Shown here one piece after another: positions 11,804 to 13,903 of a stretch of 13,903 nt of DNA (position 1 is the stretch's first letter; the number at the start of each line of letters is the position of its first letter). The stretch comes from Candidatus Niyogiibacteriota bacterium (lineage in GTDB: Bacteria; Patescibacteriota; Minisyncoccia; HO2-45-28): assembly GCA_016177385.1 (NCBI GenBank), contig JACOVJ010000038.1, positions 1 to 13,903 of the forward strand. The letters are read 5' to 3'. Position numbers and translations under genes: made by a program. The notes under the pieces are model-generated. The model was not told the origin of the DNA and did not search any database. It saw only the letters and a list, made by a program, of their open reading frames with translations.

Positions 11804-13447
11804 CTACATCTCCATTCCGTGCGGGTCCGGCATCGGGGGCGGGGTTTCTTTTTTCGGTTTTTCCGCTACCACCGCTTCCGTGGTCAGAAGCATCGCGGCG
11901 GCCGACGCGGCATTTTGCAACGTTGAGCGCGTCACTTTGGTCGGATCCACGATACCGGCCTCGAGCATGTCCTCGTATTCGGCGGTCGCGGCATTGTAGC
12001 CGATGGTCCCCTTTTTCTTGCGCACATTATCGAGCACCACCGAACCCGAAACGCCCGCGTTTTCCGCGATCTGCCACAAGGGTTTCTCGATGGCATTGCG
12101 CACGATCTTATGCGCGAGCCATTCATCGTGATTTTCTTCGTTGTCTTCCATGTTGAGCAAATTCTTGTCGAGCACCGCGGCTGCGCGCACGAACGCAACG
12201 CCGCCTCCCGGCACGATACCCTCCTCGATGGCCGCTTTGGTCGCGGACACCGCGTCCTCGATGCGATGCTGTTTTTCCTTTTGCTCCACTTCCGTTGCCG
12301 CGCCTACGCGGATGACCGCGACGCCGCCCGCAAGCTTCGCCAAACGCTCCTGCAATTTTTCCTTGTCATAATCCGACTCTGTTTTTTCCATCTGTTTTTT
12401 CAATTGCGCGACGCGTTTGTCGATATCCGCTTTTTTGCCTTTGCCGCCGACAATGGTCGTGTTGTCCTTGGTCGCAATGACCTTCGTTGCGGTTCCGAGC
12501 ACCGAGAGCTCAACCGCATCCAATTTCATGCCCGCCTCCTCCGATACGACTTTCGCGCCCGTCACAATGGCGATGTCTTCCAGCATTTCCTTGCGGCGGT
12601 CGCCGTAGCCGGGAGCTTTGACCGCAAGCGCGTGAAATGCGCCGCGCAGTTTATTGACCACCAGGGTCGCCAATGCTTCGCCCTCGACTTCTTCGGCAAT
12701 GATGACAAGTTCTTTCTTGCCGGTCTGCGCCAATTTTTCGAGCACCGGAAGAATATCGGCGATGGCCGTGATCTTTTTATCCGTAATTAAAATTTTAGGG
12801 TCTTCATACACCGCCTCCATCCGCTCGGCATTCGTGATCATGTAGGCCGACGCAAAACCGCGGTCGAATTGCAAACCCTCGACGAGTTCGTAGGAAATCC
12901 CGAAACTCGGCGACGCCTCCACCGTCACCACGCCGTCCTTACCGATCTTATGGATGACCTCCGCGATCTTGTCGCCGATGGCCGCGTCTTTGGCGGAAAT
13001 GGTCGCCACTTGCGCGATCTCCTCTTTTTTCGAAATGGGGGTCGAGAGTTTTTTCAGTTCCTCCACGACTTTCGCGGTTGCTTTTTCAATACCAACGCGC
13101 AATCCCATCGGGTTGGTGCCGGCCGCGATATTCTTCAATCCCTCCGTGATGATGGCCTGCGCCAAGAGCGTCGCGGTGGTCGTGCCGTCGCCTGCGACAT
13201 CGTTCGTTTTGGTCGCGACCTCTTTTATGATCTCGGCGCCCATATTCTCGACGCGGTCCTCGAGCTCGATCTCTTTGGCGATGGTCACGCCGTCATTCGT
13301 GATGGTCGGCGCGCCGAACCCCTTATCCAAAATGACATTGCGTCCTTTGGGGCCCAGAGTGATCTTGACCGCGTTCGCCAATGCATCCACGCCGCGCTTC
13401 AGCGCTTCGCGGGCTTTGACGTCGAATAAAATTTGTTTGGCTGCCAT
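11804..13447 (-). CDS. groEL: Chaperonin GroEL (60-kDa subunit)
   Basis: GroEL assembles into the 14-mer folding chamber that works with GroES. The 547-aa protein starts with AAKQILFDVKAREALKRGVDALANAVKITLGPKGRNVIL and has the ATPase motif GDGTTTAT with Asp87, the apical-domain hinge region, and EEGIVPGGGVAFVRA near residue 410. All are as expected for the family. The C-terminal tail is unusual: instead of GGM repeats it ends in a Pro/Met/His segment (PPPMPDPHGMEM), which would line the inside of the cavity. The ATG at 13447 follows the groES stop by one base (TAATATG), so the two are translationally coupled. The covarying hairpin repeat follows the stop. Confidence 0.98.
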   Translation of the reverse strand: MAAKQILFDVKAREALKRGVDALANAVKITLGPKGRNVILDKGFGAPTITNDGVTIAKEIELEDRVENMGAEIIKEVATKTNDVAGDGTTTATLLAQAIITEGLKNIAAGTNPMGLRVGIEKATAKVVEELKKLSTPISKKEEIAQVATISAKDAAIGDKIAEVIHKIGKDGVVTVEASPSFGISYELVEGLQFDRGFASAYMITNAERMEAVYEDPKILITDKKITAIADILPVLEKLAQTGKKELVIIAEEVEGEALATLVVNKLRGAFHALAVKAPGYGDRRKEMLEDIAIVTGAKVVSEEAGMKLDAVELSVLGTATKVIATKDNTTIVGGKGKKADIDKRVAQLKKQMEKTESDYDKEKLQERLAKLAGGVAVIRVGAATEVEQKEKQHRIEDAVSATKAAIEEGIVPGGGVAFVRAAAVLDKNLLNMEDNEENHDEWLAHKIVRNAIEKPLWQIAENAGVSGSVVLDNVRKKKGTIGYNAATAEYEDMLEAGIVDPTKVTRSTLQNAASAAAMLLTTEAVVAEKPKKETPPPMPDPHGMEM

Positions 13448-13448
13448 A

Positions 13449-13748
13449 TTAGTTGATGATGGCGAGGATGTCCTCCTCTTTTACGATCAAATAATTCTTG
13501 CCGTCGAGTTTGAGCTCGGTCGGACCGTATTTGGAAAACAGCACGCGGTCGCCTTTTTTGACCGACATCGGAATAAGCTTCCCGTTATCATGGCGGCCTT
13601 TCCCCGCGGCAATGACCTTCCCCTGCTCCGGACGCTCCTTTTCGGCGGTATCCGGAATGACAAGGCCGGATTTAGTGCGTCCCTCGGTTTCCTCCTTTGA
13701 AAGGGGCTCCACGAGCACCCGATCCCCTAATGGCTGGACTTTTAACAT
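13449..13748 (-). CDS. groES: Co-chaperonin GroES (10-kDa subunit)
   Basis: GroES caps the GroEL ring as a heptamer. The 99-aa length is normal. The N-terminus VQPLGDRVLVEPL, the mobile loop with its hydrophobic tripeptide (KSGLVIPDTA, about residues 26-35), GKVIAAGKG, and KKGDRVLFSKYGPTELKLDGKNYLIVKEEDILAII all match the family. It is the first gene of the groES-groEL operon. No strong Shine-Dalgarno site precedes the ATG at 13748. I see no CIRCE element (TTAGCACTC-N9-GAGTGCTAA) upstream, so HrcA control is not indicated. Confidence 0.98.
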   Translation of the reverse strand: MLKVQPLGDRVLVEPLSKEETEGRTKSGLVIPDTAEKERPEQGKVIAAGKGRHDNGKLIPMSVKKGDRVLFSKYGPTELKLDGKNYLIVKEEDILAIIN

Positions 13749-13781
13749 AAGAAAATTTTTATTGGGCGAATCCCGAAATCC

Positions 13782-13787
13782 ATTTTA
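13782..13787 (-). promoter_or_regulatory. Possible -10 box for groES-groEL
   Basis: TAAAAT on the minus strand (5 of 6 matches to TATAAT) lies about 35 nt upstream of the groES ATG. The -35 region at the expected distance (ATGCAA) is weak, so the assignment is uncertain. Confidence 0.3.
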
Positions 13788-13798
13788 GAAGCCCCGCA

Positions 13799-13862
13799 GG
13801 CGCTTTGCATGGTGTTTTTTGGCTATAATTTCGCGAAGCGGGAAGCCAAAAAACAAAGCGCC
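13799..13862. repeat. Long interrupted inverted repeat at the right edge
   Basis: ggcgctttg (13799-13807) and ttttttggct (13815-13824) are the reverse complements of caaagcgcc (13854-13862) and agccaaaaaa (13844-13853). Together they give a 19-bp stem with a 7-nt bulge on one side. The loop holds most of a plus-strand TATAAT (13824-13829), whose first T lies in the left arm, and the palindrome ttcgcgaa (13830-13837). No -35 at the right distance is evident for the TATAAT. Confidence 0.7.
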
Positions 13863-13872
13863 GAGGATGGAG

Positions 13873-13896
13873 CTTGAATTTCGCTGGAAATTCAAG
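13873..13896. repeat. Perfect 10-bp hairpin near the window end
   Basis: cttgaatttc (13873-13882) and gaaattcaag (13887-13896) pair perfectly around gctg. The window ends 7 bases later, so whether a T-tract follows cannot be seen. Confidence 0.75.
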
Positions 13897-13903
13897 CGTA
13901 TTC

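Noticed and set aside
13867..13903. Possible plus-strand gene start (ATG at 13867 after gccgagg, MELEFRWKFK)
   Set aside because: The frame runs through a perfect hairpin and off the window after 12 codons, and the TATAAT upstream has no -35 at a suitable distance. There is too little to call a gene.
13749..13903. CIRCE heat-shock operator for groES-groEL
   Set aside because: No TTAGCACTC-N9-GAGTGCTAA match is present.
1..13903. CRISPR array, insertion sequence or integrase
   Set aside because: No regularly spaced direct repeats and no transposase or recombinase motifs were seen, although the island at tRNA-Ser would invite one.

Overview
The window looks like part of a small bacterial chromosome with two compositional regimes. 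A GC-rich backbone (about 1-1000 and 6300-13903) carries conserved housekeeping and stress genes. A clearly more AT-rich insert (about 1219-6286) lies between them. Gene content and gene sizes would suit a candidate-phyla-radiation (Patescibacteria-like) genome, but nothing in the sequence proves this. The evidence is a short TspO, lemA, htpX, ppsA, a GroEL without the usual GGM tail, many small orphan proteins and very tight packing. Almost everything is on the minus strand. The one clear plus-strand gene is at 3734-5179.

Left backbone (1-1100): a TspO/MBR-family protein lacking its first membrane helix, an 84-aa orphan, and a DUF397-family protein of the kind common in actinobacteria. The DUF397 gene has its own promoter (TTGACA, 17-bp spacer, extended -10) and an intrinsic terminator. 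A perfect 16-bp hairpin at 1116-1154 marks the edge of the AT-rich insert.

Insert (1219-6286): four minus-strand genes encode two proteins with one N-terminal membrane anchor each, a 102-aa multi-helix membrane protein, and an SH3-M23 peptidoglycan hydrolase without a signal peptide. Divergent from these, across a 54-bp promoter region, is the most unusual gene: a full-length LexA repressor fused in frame to a beta-class DNA (adenine) methyltransferase. It converges on a PD-(D/E)XK restriction endonuclease and a 190-aa companion. The endonuclease reading frame begins at the 3' end of a tRNA-Ser(GGA) gene. Together this looks like a restriction-modification island at a tRNA, in which an SOS-type self-cleaving repressor is physically part of the methyltransferase and may also control an endolysin/holin-like cassette. 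The functional link is inference.

Right backbone (6287-13748, minus strand, read right to left): groES-groEL, a membrane protein, lemA, ppsA (phosphoenolpyruvate synthase), a 51-aa Cys-rich protein, htpX, and a 107-aa acidic orphan upstream of tRNA-Ser. Most of this is protein folding and membrane quality control. The 3' end of htpX is duplicated in diverged form. Two hairpins with the same loop and a covarying stem pair follow lemA and groEL. The right edge (13749-13903) holds nested inverted repeats and no gene that I can support.
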